From contig NZ_JADQWB010000006.1 in assembly GCF_015704895.1 (NCBI RefSeq), positions 124,001-188,000 of the forward strand: a DNA stretch of 64,000 bases. The letters are read 5' to 3'. The first letter of the stretch is position 1. Each line of letters starts with the position of its first letter. Positions 34,753 to 43,630 of the stretch are shown here, one piece after another. The position numbers and the translations under genes are program-made. The notes beneath the pieces were generated by a model. The model saw only the letters and a list, made by a program, of their open reading frames with translations. It was not told the DNA's origin and made no database searches. Source of the DNA: Agrobacterium leguminum (lineage in GTDB: Bacteria > Pseudomonadota > Alphaproteobacteria > Rhizobiales > Rhizobiaceae).

Positions 34753-34824
34753 TCCGCTTTTATAGCGCGGTGAAGCCGTCTTGCCAGTTCCTTCCCGGCC
34801 CGTTTCCTCCGGTTTTTCAGTAGC

Positions 34825-35745
34825 TCAGGGCGTTTGCGCGCCGGTTGCGGCGACATAGACCGAATAAAGCGATTTCGTCGCGGTGATGAACAGGCGGTTC
34901 TTTTTCGGGCCGCCGAAGGTGAGGTTTGCGACCGTCTGCGGCACCCTGATCTTGCCGAGGAGCGTACCTTCGGGGGAAAAGCAGTGCACGCCATCGCCGG
35001 CGCTGGTCCACAGGTTGCCGGCAGTATCCAGACGGAAGCCGTCCGGCAGGCCACTGTCGAGATTGCAGAATTCCCGGCCGTTGGTGAGCTTTACGCCATC
35101 CACCACATCGAAGACGCGGATATGGCGCGGGCGGGAGACATCGTGGCTGTAGGAACTGTCGGCGACGTAGAGCTTTGTCTCGTCAGGCGAAAACGCAAGC
35201 CCGTTCGGCTGCATGAAGTCGTCGATGGCGATCGTGACCTCTCCCGTTGCGGGATCGAGCCGGTAGACACTGCGCGTCTTCTGTTCGGGTTCCGCCTTGT
35301 AGCCCTCGTAATCGGAAAGAATCCCGTAGGTCGGGTCAGTGAACCAGACGCTGCCATCGGATTTGACCACCACGTCATTGGGTGAGTTCAGCCGCTTGCC
35401 GCCGTAGCTGTCGGCAAGAACCGTGATCGAGCCGTCCACTTCGGTACGGGTGACGCGGCGGCCGCCATGTTCGCAGGAAACGAGCCGTCCCTGCCGGTCG
35501 CGGGTATTGCCGTTGGTGAAGTTGGAGGGCTGGCGGAACACCGAGATCCCGCCATCCGGCACCCAGCGCAGCATGCGCTCATTCGGAATATCGCTGAACA
35601 GCAGGCAGTTCAGATCGGCAAACCACACCGGGCCTTCGGCCCAGCGGCAGCCGGAATAAAGCTCTTCCAGCTCGGCATTGCCGACGATCAGATGGCGGAA
35701 GCGGTCATCGTGGATTTCGTAAGGGGAGGTCTTGTCTGTGGTCAT
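34825..35745 (-). CDS. SMP-30/gluconolactonase-type enzyme
   Basis: 306-aa six-bladed beta-propeller. Family features include WAEGPVWFADLNCLLFSDIPN near the N-terminus (metal Glu in AEGPVW), NSPNDVVVKSDGSVWFTDPTYG (metal Asn), and FMQPNGLAFSPDETKLYVADSS (metal Asn and Asp). Members hydrolyse sugar lactones to aldonic acids with a divalent metal. No signal peptide, so it is cytoplasmic. It is the last gene of the sugar ABC operon, 35 bases after a permease, which suggests that the imported sugar is handled as a lactone. Confidence 0.88.
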   Translation of the reverse strand: MTTDKTSPYEIHDDRFRHLIVGNAELEELYSGCRWAEGPVWFADLNCLLFSDIPNERMLRWVPDGGISVFRQPSNFTNGNTRDRQGRLVSCEHGGRRVTRTEVDGSITVLADSYGGKRLNSPNDVVVKSDGSVWFTDPTYGILSDYEGYKAEPEQKTRSVYRLDPATGEVTIAIDDFMQPNGLAFSPDETKLYVADSSYSHDVSRPRHIRVFDVVDGVKLTNGREFCNLDSGLPDGFRLDTAGNLWTSAGDGVHCFSPEGTLLGKIRVPQTVANLTFGGPKKNRLFITATKSLYSVYVAATGAQTP

Positions 35746-35780
35746 GAGCGTGGTCCGCTTGGGGGCTTGTCGTTATGGGT

Positions 35781-36728
35781 TCAGCGCGTGGCCTTGGGGC
35801 CGCTTGCCAGAAGAATGACGGAGATGATGATGAGGCCGGTGAGGATGAGGCGGATGCCGGCGCCGAAACCATAGGTATTCAGCATCGACACCACCAGGAA
35901 CATGAAGAGCGATGCCCCCCATATGCCGGGAACATTGGAATCGCCGCCCGCCACCGCCGTTCCGCCGATGACGACGACGGCGATGGACATCAGCAGATAT
36001 TCTGAGCCCATATTGAGCGCAGCACCGCCGGAGAAGCTGGCGAGCAGATAACCGGCAATCGCCGCCAGCACCGCGCAGAGCACATAGGTGACGAAGCGTG
36101 CACCGTCCACCGGAATGCCGGTCATGCGGGCGGCGAAGGTGCTCTGACCGATGGCGGAAATCCAGCGTCCGTAAAACGAGCGGTCGAGCAGCAGCCAGGC
36201 GATGACCGAGAGCAGCAGGGCCACGAGGGCGACATTCGGAATGCCGAAGAAACTTGACGTGGCGAATGTGGCCAATGTTTCCGGCGGCTTGATGCGCAGG
36301 CCGCGGTTCGACCAGATGGCGATGGATTGCACGATGAAGCTCATGGAGAGCGTCGCGATGATCGGCGGGATGCGCAGGAGCTTGATCAGCGCATAATTGC
36401 CGATGCCGATGGCGATGCCGATCAGGATGGCGATCAGCAGTCCGGGCAGGATGAGACCGTCGGACACATCCATGAATTTCAAGGCCAGCGTGCCTGACAG
36501 CGTCATCGTGGCGGGAACGCAGAGGTCGATATTGCCCGGCCCGAGCGTGATGACGAACATCTGGCCGATGCCGACGATGACCGAAAAGGCCGCGAAGGTG
36601 AGTGCGGCATGCGACAGGCCGAAGGAGCTTGCACCGCCGGTGAAAAGCACGGTGACGATCCAGACGACGGCGGTTGCTGCGAAAGACCATATCCATGGTT
36701 TTCTGGTGAGGGAAGACAGCCCGTTCAT
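35781..36728 (-). CDS. Sugar ABC transporter permease (second)
   Basis: 315 aa with about nine hydrophobic spans in the RbsC/XylH/YtfT permease pattern, with the conserved loop LVVSMLNTYGFG... near the C-terminus. Start ATG overlaps the other permease by four bases. Two different permease genes in tandem imply a heterodimeric channel. With the ATPase and binding protein it forms a carbohydrate uptake transporter of the CUT2 type. The substrate is unknown. Confidence 0.85.
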   Translation of the reverse strand: MNGLSSLTRKPWIWSFAATAVVWIVTVLFTGGASSFGLSHAALTFAAFSVIVGIGQMFVITLGPGNIDLCVPATMTLSGTLALKFMDVSDGLILPGLLIAILIGIAIGIGNYALIKLLRIPPIIATLSMSFIVQSIAIWSNRGLRIKPPETLATFATSSFFGIPNVALVALLLSVIAWLLLDRSFYGRWISAIGQSTFAARMTGIPVDGARFVTYVLCAVLAAIAGYLLASFSGGAALNMGSEYLLMSIAVVVIGGTAVAGGDSNVPGIWGASLFMFLVVSMLNTYGFGAGIRLILTGLIIISVILLASGPKATR

Positions 36729-37666
36729 TGGTTTTTCTCCCGCTTTTCAAGACGGTTGAGCAGGATGCGCAGCGCCAGCACGATGATGAGGATCGCCCCC
36801 TGCGCGCCGATCTGCCAGTCCGGTGAAATGCGCATGAAGGAGAGGAACGAACCGGCGAGCGTCAGCGTCAGCGCGCCGATGACCGCGCCGATGGGCGATA
36901 CCCTTCCGCCGACGAATTCACCGCCGCCGAGAATGACGCCGGCAATCGAGAGCAGCGTGTAACGCAGCGCGATATTGGCGTCGGCCGATGTCGTCAGCCC
37001 GACAAGGGCGATACCGGACAGCACCGCGAAGAAACCGGCCAGCGCAAAGGTGCCGGCGCGAATGCCGACGACCGACCAGCCGGAGCGTTCGACCGAGCGG
37101 AAATTGCCACCGACACCGCGCATCAGCACGCCGAAGGAAGAGCGCATGACAATGTAATGGGCGACGACCGCGATCAGGATGCTGGCGACGATGGCGATCG
37201 GCACGAAAGGCGGTTTTGCCGTCATCAGCGCCCGGATGAAGGCGGGGGCCTGGCCGCCGGGCGAGGGCAGAATGAGGACGGCAAGGCCGCCCCAGACGAA
37301 GCTCATGCCGAGCGTGACGACGATGGAGGGCAGGGCGCGGATATGGATGATGGCGCCAAGCAGTGCATAAACCGCAATCGCACCGGCAAAAATCGCAATT
37401 CCGAGGATGGGCGTGGTTTGCAGGAAAGTGGCGGTCACACAGGCGCAGAAACTGACGAAGGTGCCCATCGACAGATCGAGATCGTTGACCGACATGATCA
37501 GCATCTGCGCAATGGTGGCGAGCGCAATCGGCACCGCCAGATTGAACAGCAGGTTCATGCCGGTATAGCTCATGGCGCGCGGCTGCATGTAGAAGACGGC
37601 GGCGAGCAGGAAGGCGAGCGAGGCGGCGGGAATGATGAGGCGGAGCGCGTTTGCCGAGAGTTTCAT
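36725..37666 (-). CDS. Sugar ABC transporter permease (first)
   Basis: 313 aa, about nine membrane spans, RbsC-like. The EAA-like cytoplasmic region and the conserved GVGGNFRSVERSG and GGEFVGGRVSPIGAVIGA are typical of CUT2 permeases. Overlaps the ATPase gene by four bases at one end and the second permease by four at the other. The pair resembles heterodimeric systems such as YtfT/YjfF rather than the single RbsC. Confidence 0.85.
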   Translation of the reverse strand: MKLSANALRLIIPAASLAFLLAAVFYMQPRAMSYTGMNLLFNLAVPIALATIAQMLIMSVNDLDLSMGTFVSFCACVTATFLQTTPILGIAIFAGAIAVYALLGAIIHIRALPSIVVTLGMSFVWGGLAVLILPSPGGQAPAFIRALMTAKPPFVPIAIVASILIAVVAHYIVMRSSFGVLMRGVGGNFRSVERSGWSVVGIRAGTFALAGFFAVLSGIALVGLTTSADANIALRYTLLSIAGVILGGGEFVGGRVSPIGAVIGALTLTLAGSFLSFMRISPDWQIGAQGAILIIVLALRILLNRLEKREKNQ

Positions 37667-39126
37667 GCGTGGTCTTCTCCGGCAAAGGAGGCCGCCAGCA
37701 CATTCTGCTCGGTAATATCGTCGCCGACGAGTTCCGCCTGGATGGCGCCGTCGCGGAACACATAGACCCGGTCGCAGAGACGGATTTCATCCATTTCGGT
37801 GGAGTACCAGATGAAGGTGCGGCCGTGGGAAGCTTCGGTTCTCAAGATGTCATAGACCTCCTGTTTGGTGCCGATATCGACGCCGCGCATCGGGTCGTCC
37901 ATCAAAACCGTGCTGGCGGTGGTGGCAAGCGCACGGGCGAAAAGCACCTTCTGCTGGTTGCCGCCGGAGAGGGAGAGGATTTTGTTGCCCATGTCGGGCG
38001 TGCGGATTTCGATGCGCTTTTTCCATTGCGCCCCAAGCTCGGTTTCCTTGGCTCTGTCCACCATGCCTGCGGCTGAAATATCCCTGAGCGAGGCGATGGA
38101 CAGGTTTTTGAGGATGCTCCACAGCGGAAAAGTGCCGTTCAGGCTGCGGTCGCCCGCCACGAAGGCGAGATCGGTCTTGCGCGCTGGTATCCAGCTATTG
38201 TTGCGGGCGAGATAAAGATCGAGAAGCGCTTCGGTCTGGCCATGGCCGCCGAGACCGGCAAGGCCGACGATCTCGCCGCGAAAGGCCTCGAAGGCAAGGC
38301 CTTCGCCCCGGCGTGCCGGCATGGAAAGCACCTTCTCGCCCGCCTTGCGGCTTTCACCCCGTCGTCTGTCCTGTTCCTTGACGACGCTGCCCATGGCCTC
38401 AACCAGCGAGCGGGTGGTGAAGTCGACGGCCTTCCGGTCGGCCACGACCCGGCCATCCTTCATCACCACGATACGGGTGGCCGTCGAAAGAATTTCTCCG
38501 AGAATATGCGAGATCAGCAGAACCGAGCCGCCCTCACGCACGAAACGGCGGACATAATCCATCAGCTGCTCGGCAAGACCGGCATCCAGCGAAGAGGTGG
38601 GCTCATCGAGGATCACCAGTCTCGGCGCGTGCGGTATGCGGCAGAAATTGATGGCGATTTCCACCATCTGGCGTTCGGCGATGGAAAGTTCGGCGATGGT
38701 CAGCTCGCAATCGATACCGTGGCCGGGAAAAATCTCGTCGAGCGTCTGCCGGATCGTCGTCAGCGCACGGCCGCGCCAGTTTCGCCCACCCGTGGCGGCA
38801 TGCATGATGCGGACATTTTCGCTGATCGTCAGGTTCGGGCAAAGCGACAGTTCCTGAAACACGCAGCGAACGCCGTTCGCGCGCGCGGCGGCAATGCCAT
38901 GGCGGTTTTCGTTGCCGCCATAGGAAACGGAACCCTCATGCGGCGTCAGCCCGCCATTGATGACGTTGACGATGGTGGACTTTCCCGCGCCGTTATGGCC
39001 GACGAGCCCGAGGCATTCCCCCGTGCGGATGACGAGATCGGCCCCATCCAGCGCCCTTACCGCGCCGAACACGACCTTCACGCCGCGCGCAGCGACGACT
39101 TCTTCCGCCTCGATGATGTCATTCAT
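37663..39126 (-). CDS. Sugar ABC transporter ATPase (CUT2, double domain)
   Basis: 487 aa from the ATG at 39126. Two nucleotide-binding domains in one chain. Domain 1 has a full Walker A (GHNGAGKST), an unusual LSIAERQMVEIA signature and Walker B (LVILDEPTSSLD). Domain 2 has a degenerate P-loop (GLGGHGQTE) but a good signature (LSGGNQQKVLFA). Asymmetry of this kind is normal for RbsA-type proteins. It is between the binding protein and the permeases, with a hairpin upstream. Confidence 0.9.
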   Translation of the reverse strand: MNDIIEAEEVVAARGVKVVFGAVRALDGADLVIRTGECLGLVGHNGAGKSTIVNVINGGLTPHEGSVSYGGNENRHGIAAARANGVRCVFQELSLCPNLTISENVRIMHAATGGRNWRGRALTTIRQTLDEIFPGHGIDCELTIAELSIAERQMVEIAINFCRIPHAPRLVILDEPTSSLDAGLAEQLMDYVRRFVREGGSVLLISHILGEILSTATRIVVMKDGRVVADRKAVDFTTRSLVEAMGSVVKEQDRRRGESRKAGEKVLSMPARRGEGLAFEAFRGEIVGLAGLGGHGQTEALLDLYLARNNSWIPARKTDLAFVAGDRSLNGTFPLWSILKNLSIASLRDISAAGMVDRAKETELGAQWKKRIEIRTPDMGNKILSLSGGNQQKVLFARALATTASTVLMDDPMRGVDIGTKQEVYDILRTEASHGRTFIWYSTEMDEIRLCDRVYVFRDGAIQAELVGDDITEQNVLAASFAGEDHA

Positions 39127-39170
39127 GAGCAACTACGCCAGTGATGTGAAAATCGGATAATATGGTGGCT

Positions 39171-39201
39171 ATTGCGGCGCCCGTTCCGGGAGCGCCGCAA
39201 T
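39171..39201 (-). terminator. Intraoperon hairpin between binding-protein and ATPase genes
   Basis: ATTGCGGCGC and GCGCCGCAAT form a perfect 10-base stem with an 11-base loop. It lies after the binding-protein gene and before the ATPase. Without a T-run it is more likely to protect the upstream mRNA or partly terminate, which gives the usual excess of binding protein over membrane parts. Confidence 0.6.
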
Positions 39202-39225
39202 AGTCAAGCTCTGGGCCGATCCGGC

Positions 39226-40242
39226 CTATTTGGCCGATGCGATGGCCTTCTGGGCGTCTTCCTGCGAATATTCCACATTCGCCACGCCGCCCTTCTGGGT
39301 CGTCTTCAGGTTTTCCTCGAGATTGGCCTGGTCGATGCGCAGGAAGGGCACGGTCAGATCCTTCTTCACATCCTTGCCGTCGAGGATTTGCTGCGCCACC
39401 CAGAAAGCCAGCGTCGAGACGCCGGGAGCGATGGAGACGGACATGGTCTCGTAACCGCTTGCATCCTTCTGCTGCTTCCACCATTGCAGCTCGTCTTCGC
39501 GGTTGCCCATGACGATGGTGGGTGTCGGGCGCTTGGCGGCGGCGAAAGCCTGTGCCGCGCCGTAACCGTCGCCGCCCTGCGTCACGACAGCCGCGACTTC
39601 GGGAAGGCTCGGCAGAATGCCGGCGACGGCGCGCTGGGCGACGTCCTGCGCCCAGTCGCCATTGACAGAACCGACGATCTTGAACTGCGGGTTCTTGGCG
39701 ACGCCGGCGGCGATGCCGGCATGGATTTCATCATCCACCGAAACGCCCGCGAGGCCGCGAATTTCGAGCAGGTTGCCGCCCTTCGGCATGGCCTTGGCGA
39801 GATAGTCGATCTGGCTTTCGCCCATCGCCTTGAAATCGACGGCGATGCGCCATGCGCAGGGCTCGGTGACGATGCCGTCGAAGGATACGACGGTGATGCC
39901 GGCATCGCAGGCTTCCTTCACCGCGCCGTTAAGGGCGGTGGGCGAAGCGGCGTTGATGACGATGGCGTCGTAACCCTGAAGAATGAGGTTCTGGATCTGC
40001 GCGGCCTGTTCGGTCGCCTGGTTTTCGGCTGTGGTGAAGGCGTCAGCGGCGGCGACCTGCTTGTCGGCAACCGCCTGCTTGGTGATCTTGTCCCAGCTCG
40101 TCAGCATTGCCTGACGCCAGGAATTACCGGCATAATTGTTTGAAAGCGCGATTTTTTTGGCCGACGTATCGGCATGAGCGGTGATCGGCAAAGCTGCGCA
40201 TGCGACAGCGGCCGATGCCAGAAGCATCTTCCTGAAAGCCAT
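39226..40242 (-). CDS. Sugar ABC periplasmic binding protein
   Basis: 338 aa. A Sec signal (MAFRKMLLASAAVACAALPITAHA) precedes a LacI-type sugar-binding fold (KIALSNNYAGNSWRQAMLTS, QAAQIQNLILQGYDAIVINA, VVTQGGDGYGAAQAF). Aromatic and acidic residues around the cleft (WRQAML, DELQWW) fit a pentose or hexose derivative, but the ligand cannot be named. It is the first gene of a five-gene operon with the lactonase. It is divergent from a two-component pair; two palindromes lie upstream. Confidence 0.88.
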   Translation of the reverse strand: MAFRKMLLASAAVACAALPITAHADTSAKKIALSNNYAGNSWRQAMLTSWDKITKQAVADKQVAAADAFTTAENQATEQAAQIQNLILQGYDAIVINAASPTALNGAVKEACDAGITVVSFDGIVTEPCAWRIAVDFKAMGESQIDYLAKAMPKGGNLLEIRGLAGVSVDDEIHAGIAAGVAKNPQFKIVGSVNGDWAQDVAQRAVAGILPSLPEVAAVVTQGGDGYGAAQAFAAAKRPTPTIVMGNREDELQWWKQQKDASGYETMSVSIAPGVSTLAFWVAQQILDGKDVKKDLTVPFLRIDQANLEENLKTTQKGGVANVEYSQEDAQKAIASAK

Positions 40243-40381
40243 TTGATTTCCTCCCTCGTGGCTTGCCCTTTTCGAGCCCGGAATTCACGCACGCCGCAAA
40301 TCTCCTCGGCGGCAGGTGGAATTCCTTTGCACTGGAGCTCCTTTCCCCAGTAGAAGCGAGAATGACCAAGAAGATTTGGCT

Positions 40382-40387
40382 TGTATA
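40382..40387 (-). promoter_or_regulatory. Candidate -10 of the sugar ABC operon
   Basis: TATACA on the minus strand, 140 bases upstream of the binding-protein start. There is no good -35 at 16-18 bases, which fits an activator-dependent promoter. The two palindromes centred at 40415.5 and 40436.5 would then lie about 40 and 61 bases upstream of the transcription start. Confidence 0.4.
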
Positions 40388-40408
40388 GGCGGATCGCGGC
40401 AATCTTCC

Positions 40409-40422
40409 TGCGGGTTTCCGCA
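40409..40422. promoter_or_regulatory. Palindrome TGCGGG-N2-YCCGCA, proximal copy
   Basis: TGCGGGTTTCCGCA. Near-perfect dyad (one mismatch). Its start is 21 bases from that of the second copy, two helical turns. Candidate activator site for the sugar operon. Confidence 0.5.
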
Positions 40423-40429
40423 GAAAGCA

Positions 40430-40443
40430 TGCGGGAACCCGCA
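40430..40443. promoter_or_regulatory. Palindrome TGCGGG-N2-CCCGCA, distal copy
   Basis: TGCGGGAACCCGCA, perfect half-sites around an AA centre. With the first copy it also makes a 16-base inverted repeat (40407-40422 with 40430-40445) around a 7-base loop. Candidate operator rather than a terminator, since no T-run follows on either strand. The rest of the 300-base gap shows no gene. Confidence 0.5.
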
Positions 40444-40546
40444 GGACGAAACGCCACTGCCGGGCGCAGAATGAATGATGCGGCGCCCTAGGGGTTGAAG
40501 CTTCGCCGCGATGGTCGAAGGCAGGCGCTTGGGAGGGCGTCCGCAC

Positions 40547-41782
40547 ATGCTGGATACGCCGAAAAGCGCTCTTTTTCATCATTATATGGGCATTTCGCGG
40601 CTGCTTGCCGGGCAGCTCGAATTTAATGCCATCATCCAGGCGGTCGCCACCGAGATCAGCCATATCATCCCGCATGACCATATGGATGTCTGCATCAAGC
40701 AGCTGGATGACAAATATCACATCGCCTATGAGAGCGGTCTCGTCAGCGCCTGGAGCCGGCAGCCGCCCGCCCTTCTGACGGGTAGTCCTATCCGGACACT
40801 GCTGTCAGGCGAGGTGGAATATCTCTTGAGCGGCGACGCCTGCGCCGATCCGCGCTTTCATTTCGAAGGGTCGTTTTCAAGCCCGATCATCGAACTCAAC
40901 CTGCATAGCCGCCTGCATGTGCCGATGAAGGTGCATGGCGATATCATCGGCGCGCTGAGTTGCTCCTCCCACCAGTCGGACGCCTATACGATGGAGGATG
41001 TGGCGAATGCCCGCGCGGTCGCGGATTTGCTGGCGCCCTATTTCTACGCCATCCGCGCCGCCGAGCAGGCCAAACGCTCTGCCATCGAGGAGGCGCGCGC
41101 CAATGCCCGCGAGGAGGGCCTGCGTTTAGGCGCGTTGCAATTGACCGAGGCGCTGGAGGCCGAACGGCAGCGCATCGGCATGGATCTGCACGACCAGACG
41201 CTGGCGGACCTGACGCGGCTTGCGCGGCGCATCGAGCGCATGAGCCATACCCCCGACCTGTCGGGCGAGATGCTGGAGTCGGTGGTGCGCAGCCTGCAGC
41301 ATTGCATGCAGGATTTGCGCGAGATCATCGAGGAGGCGAAACCCTCGATCCTGCAATTGTTCGGCGTCGTTGAGGCCATCGAGACCTATGTGGACCGCTC
41401 CGTGCGCGATAGCGGATCGGCAATCGACTGGTCGGTGACGGATGAGACGGACGGGCTGGTGGAAAGGCTGGACAAGACGGTGGCGATCTCGCTGTTCCGC
41501 ATCGTGCAGGAGGCGGTAAACAATGCCATTCGCCATGCCCAGCCCGAAGCGATTGCCGTGAAACTGACCGCAATCGACGGTGGGTTGCGGGTGACGGTCA
41601 GCGACGACGGCAGCGGTGGTGGCGAAAGCGGGGCCTCCGGCGGCCTCGGCATCGGCAATATGAAGACGCGGGCGCGGCTGATTTCGGCGAGATTCGATAT
41701 TGGCGGCAATGGCACGGGAGCGGGAACCCGCATCACCGTCACCTTGCCGGCAGGCGCTTTCGACCGGCGGGAGGAGTTGTGA
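40547..41782 (+). CDS. Sensor histidine kinase, GAF plus NarL-type (HisKA_3)
   Basis: 411 aa from the ATG at 40547 (GGGAGGG about 10 bases before); an ATG at 40511 would add 12 residues. No membrane span, so it is cytoplasmic. A GAF sensor (residues about 30-165) is followed by HisKA_3 (ERQRIGMDLHDQTLADLT, His near residue 215) and a HATPase with EAVNNAIRHAQP and GLGIGNMKTRARL. The pair gene begins one base after its stop. Its divergence from the sugar operon suggests that it senses a sugar or metabolite. Confidence 0.9.
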   Translation: MLDTPKSALFHHYMGISRLLAGQLEFNAIIQAVATEISHIIPHDHMDVCIKQLDDKYHIAYESGLVSAWSRQPPALLTGSPIRTLLSGEVEYLLSGDACADPRFHFEGSFSSPIIELNLHSRLHVPMKVHGDIIGALSCSSHQSDAYTMEDVANARAVADLLAPYFYAIRAAEQAKRSAIEEARANAREEGLRLGALQLTEALEAERQRIGMDLHDQTLADLTRLARRIERMSHTPDLSGEMLESVVRSLQHCMQDLREIIEEAKPSILQLFGVVEAIETYVDRSVRDSGSAIDWSVTDETDGLVERLDKTVAISLFRIVQEAVNNAIRHAQPEAIAVKLTAIDGGLRVTVSDDGSGGGESGASGGLGIGNMKTRARLISARFDIGGNGTGAGTRITVTLPAGAFDRREEL

Positions 41783-41783
41783 C

Positions 41784-42506
41784 ATGGATGTGCTGATCGT
41801 CGAAGACGATGCGCTGCACCGCGCCTATCTGAACGAGGCTGTGCGTGCCGCGCTGCCGGAATGCGACAAGGTGCTGGAGGCGGCAAATGGCAGAACCGGC
41901 GAAAAGCTCGCGCGGGAAAACCGGGCCGCCCATATCGTCATGGATTTGCAGATGAACGAGCGCAACGGCATCGAGGCGGCGCGCACCATCTGGAAGGAAA
42001 GGCCGGATACCCGCATCCTGTTCTGGTCCAACTATTCCGACGAGGCCTATGTGCGCGGTGTCTCCCGCATCGTGCCGGAAGGGGCCGCCTATGGCTACGT
42101 GCTGAAATCCGCCTCCGATGACCGCCTGCGGCTGGCGCTGCGCAGCATCTTCATCGAGGCGCAATGCGTGATCGACCGGGAAGTGCGTGGCCTGCAGGAA
42201 AAGAGCCTCGGCAAGGCGCATGGCTTTACCGATTCCGAATATGAAATTCTTGTCGATGTCGCGCTCGGGTTGACCGACAAGGCGATTGCCCGCCGCCGCA
42301 ACCTGTCGCTGCGCAGCGTACAGAACCGGCTGCAAAGTCTCTATGAGAAGCTGAACGTGCATCAGGCCACCGGCGATGACGAGGCGGAAGGCCGGTATAA
42401 TCTCAGAACCCGCGCCGTTACCGTCGCTTTCCTGCGCAAGCTGTTAAATTACAGCGCGCTGGAAAGGGCCGAGCGGGAGCTGTCGGAATGGGCGGGCAGC
42501 CGCTGA
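41784..42506 (+). CDS. NarL/LuxR-family response regulator
   Basis: 240 aa from the ATG at 41784. Receiver: VLIVEDDALHRAYL, phospho-acceptor Asp in HIVMDLQMNERNG near residue 52, Lys in GYVLKSASDDRL near 108. C-terminal LuxR-type helix-turn-helix: FTDSEYEILVDVALGLTDKAIARRRNLSLRSVQNRLQSLYEKL, given here as LTDKAIARRRNLSLRSVQNR. An insert with an acidic stretch (HQATGDDEAEGRYN) lies after the recognition helix. It is coupled to the kinase gene. Candidate binder of the 40409-40443 palindromes. Confidence 0.9.
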   Translation: MDVLIVEDDALHRAYLNEAVRAALPECDKVLEAANGRTGEKLARENRAAHIVMDLQMNERNGIEAARTIWKERPDTRILFWSNYSDEAYVRGVSRIVPEGAAYGYVLKSASDDRLRLALRSIFIEAQCVIDREVRGLQEKSLGKAHGFTDSEYEILVDVALGLTDKAIARRRNLSLRSVQNRLQSLYEKLNVHQATGDDEAEGRYNLRTRAVTVAFLRKLLNYSALERAERELSEWAGSR

Positions 42507-42509
42507 TCC

Positions 42510-43526
42510 TCAGGGCAAAAAGGCAAGCAGCCGTCTTTCATCCGCTCTGAGGCCGGAGACGGGCTTTGCCCCGACTTTCAAGATGCGGCCAAGCTTTTTC
42601 TGCGCTTTCTCTTCCGTCGCTATATCGAGGACGGCCGGGTGCACATAGCTCTTGCGGCAGATGGCGGGCGTGTTGGAGAGCTCCGCCGCCGCTGCCTCGC
42701 ACATGCCCTTCATGCTCGGCTTGTCGCCCGCCGCCACATGTTCCATCGCGTTGCAGAAGGCGGCGAGCGTTCCGCCCCAGGTACGAAAGGTCTTGGCGGA
42801 AATGCCTTGCCCGCCGATGCGGGAGAGGTAAGCGTTAAGGTCGCTGGAATCGACCGAATGCACCCTGTTTTCGCTATCCTGCCAGACGAAGAGTTCCTTG
42901 CCGGGCAGATCGGCGATCTCCTCGAGGATTTTCTGAAGGCGAGGGTGGCGCAATTGCCGTTTAACCTTCTGCCCGCCCTTGGCGGCAAATCGCAACTCGA
43001 TGGTTTCACCGAAGGAGACGTGTCGCTTGAGCAATGTCGTTGCGCCATAGGTGCCGTTGGTTTCGAGATAGGAGCGGTTGCCGACGCGCAGATAGGCGGC
43101 ATCGAGCAGCAGTGTGAGCGCTGCGAGCGTCATTTCCTGCCCGTGATCCTGTTTTTCTATATCGGCTATGGCGCGGCGGCGAATGGCGGGCAGCGCCCTG
43201 CCGAAGCTTTTGAGCTGGAAGAATTTCGTCTCGCCCCGGAGCGCATGCCAGTCGGGATGATAACGATATTGTTTTCGCCCGCGGGCATCGAAACCCGTAG
43301 CCTGCAGATGGCCGGTGGGGTCAATGCATATCCAGACGTCCTTATAGGCGGGCGGCACGCCGAGCGCTTTGATGCGCTTCAGTTCGACGGTGTCGGACAG
43401 AAGCTCGCCGCCCGGCAGACGGTAACAGAAACCGCGTCCGCGTTTTTCGCGGGCAATACCCGGCTCCTGATCGTTGACATAGGCAAGTCCGATTTTGGCA
43501 AGAAGGCGGGTGGGCGGCTGTGGCAT
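42510..43526 (-). CDS. DNA topoisomerase IB (eukaryotic-like)
   Basis: 338 aa. Type IB topoisomerase relaxing DNA through a 3'-phosphotyrosine. Catalytic residues are visible: Arg in LRVGNRSYL, Lys in TLLKRHV, Arg in KTFRTWGGTLA, and nucleophile Tyr in CRKSYVHP (near residue 293). The N-terminal GFCYRLPGGELLSD is also usual. This is the small bacterial/poxvirus-like form common in rhizobia. Stands after the two-component pair, convergent with it by three bases. Confidence 0.93.
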   Translation of the reverse strand: MPQPPTRLLAKIGLAYVNDQEPGIAREKRGRGFCYRLPGGELLSDTVELKRIKALGVPPAYKDVWICIDPTGHLQATGFDARGRKQYRYHPDWHALRGETKFFQLKSFGRALPAIRRRAIADIEKQDHGQEMTLAALTLLLDAAYLRVGNRSYLETNGTYGATTLLKRHVSFGETIELRFAAKGGQKVKRQLRHPRLQKILEEIADLPGKELFVWQDSENRVHSVDSSDLNAYLSRIGGQGISAKTFRTWGGTLAAFCNAMEHVAAGDKPSMKGMCEAAAAELSNTPAICRKSYVHPAVLDIATEEKAQKKLGRILKVGAKPVSGLRADERRLLAFLP

Positions 43527-43565
43527 GGTTTTTTCCGGCAGGTTTCACGCTGCGGCAAACGAAAA

Positions 43566-43593
43566 ACAGGCCGCCTTCGTTCCGGCGGCCTGT
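43566..43593 (-). terminator. Rho-independent terminator after the PQQ-type dehydrogenase
   Basis: ACAGGCCGCC and GGCGGCCTGT make a 10-base perfect stem with an 8-base loop. Read on the minus strand it is followed by TTTTTC, and it starts 38 bases after the stop of the sugar dehydrogenase gene. Confidence 0.88.
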
Positions 43594-43630
43594 CGTTCCA
43601 GTCGTGAGTTTTCTCAGCCGGTCTTTTTAA

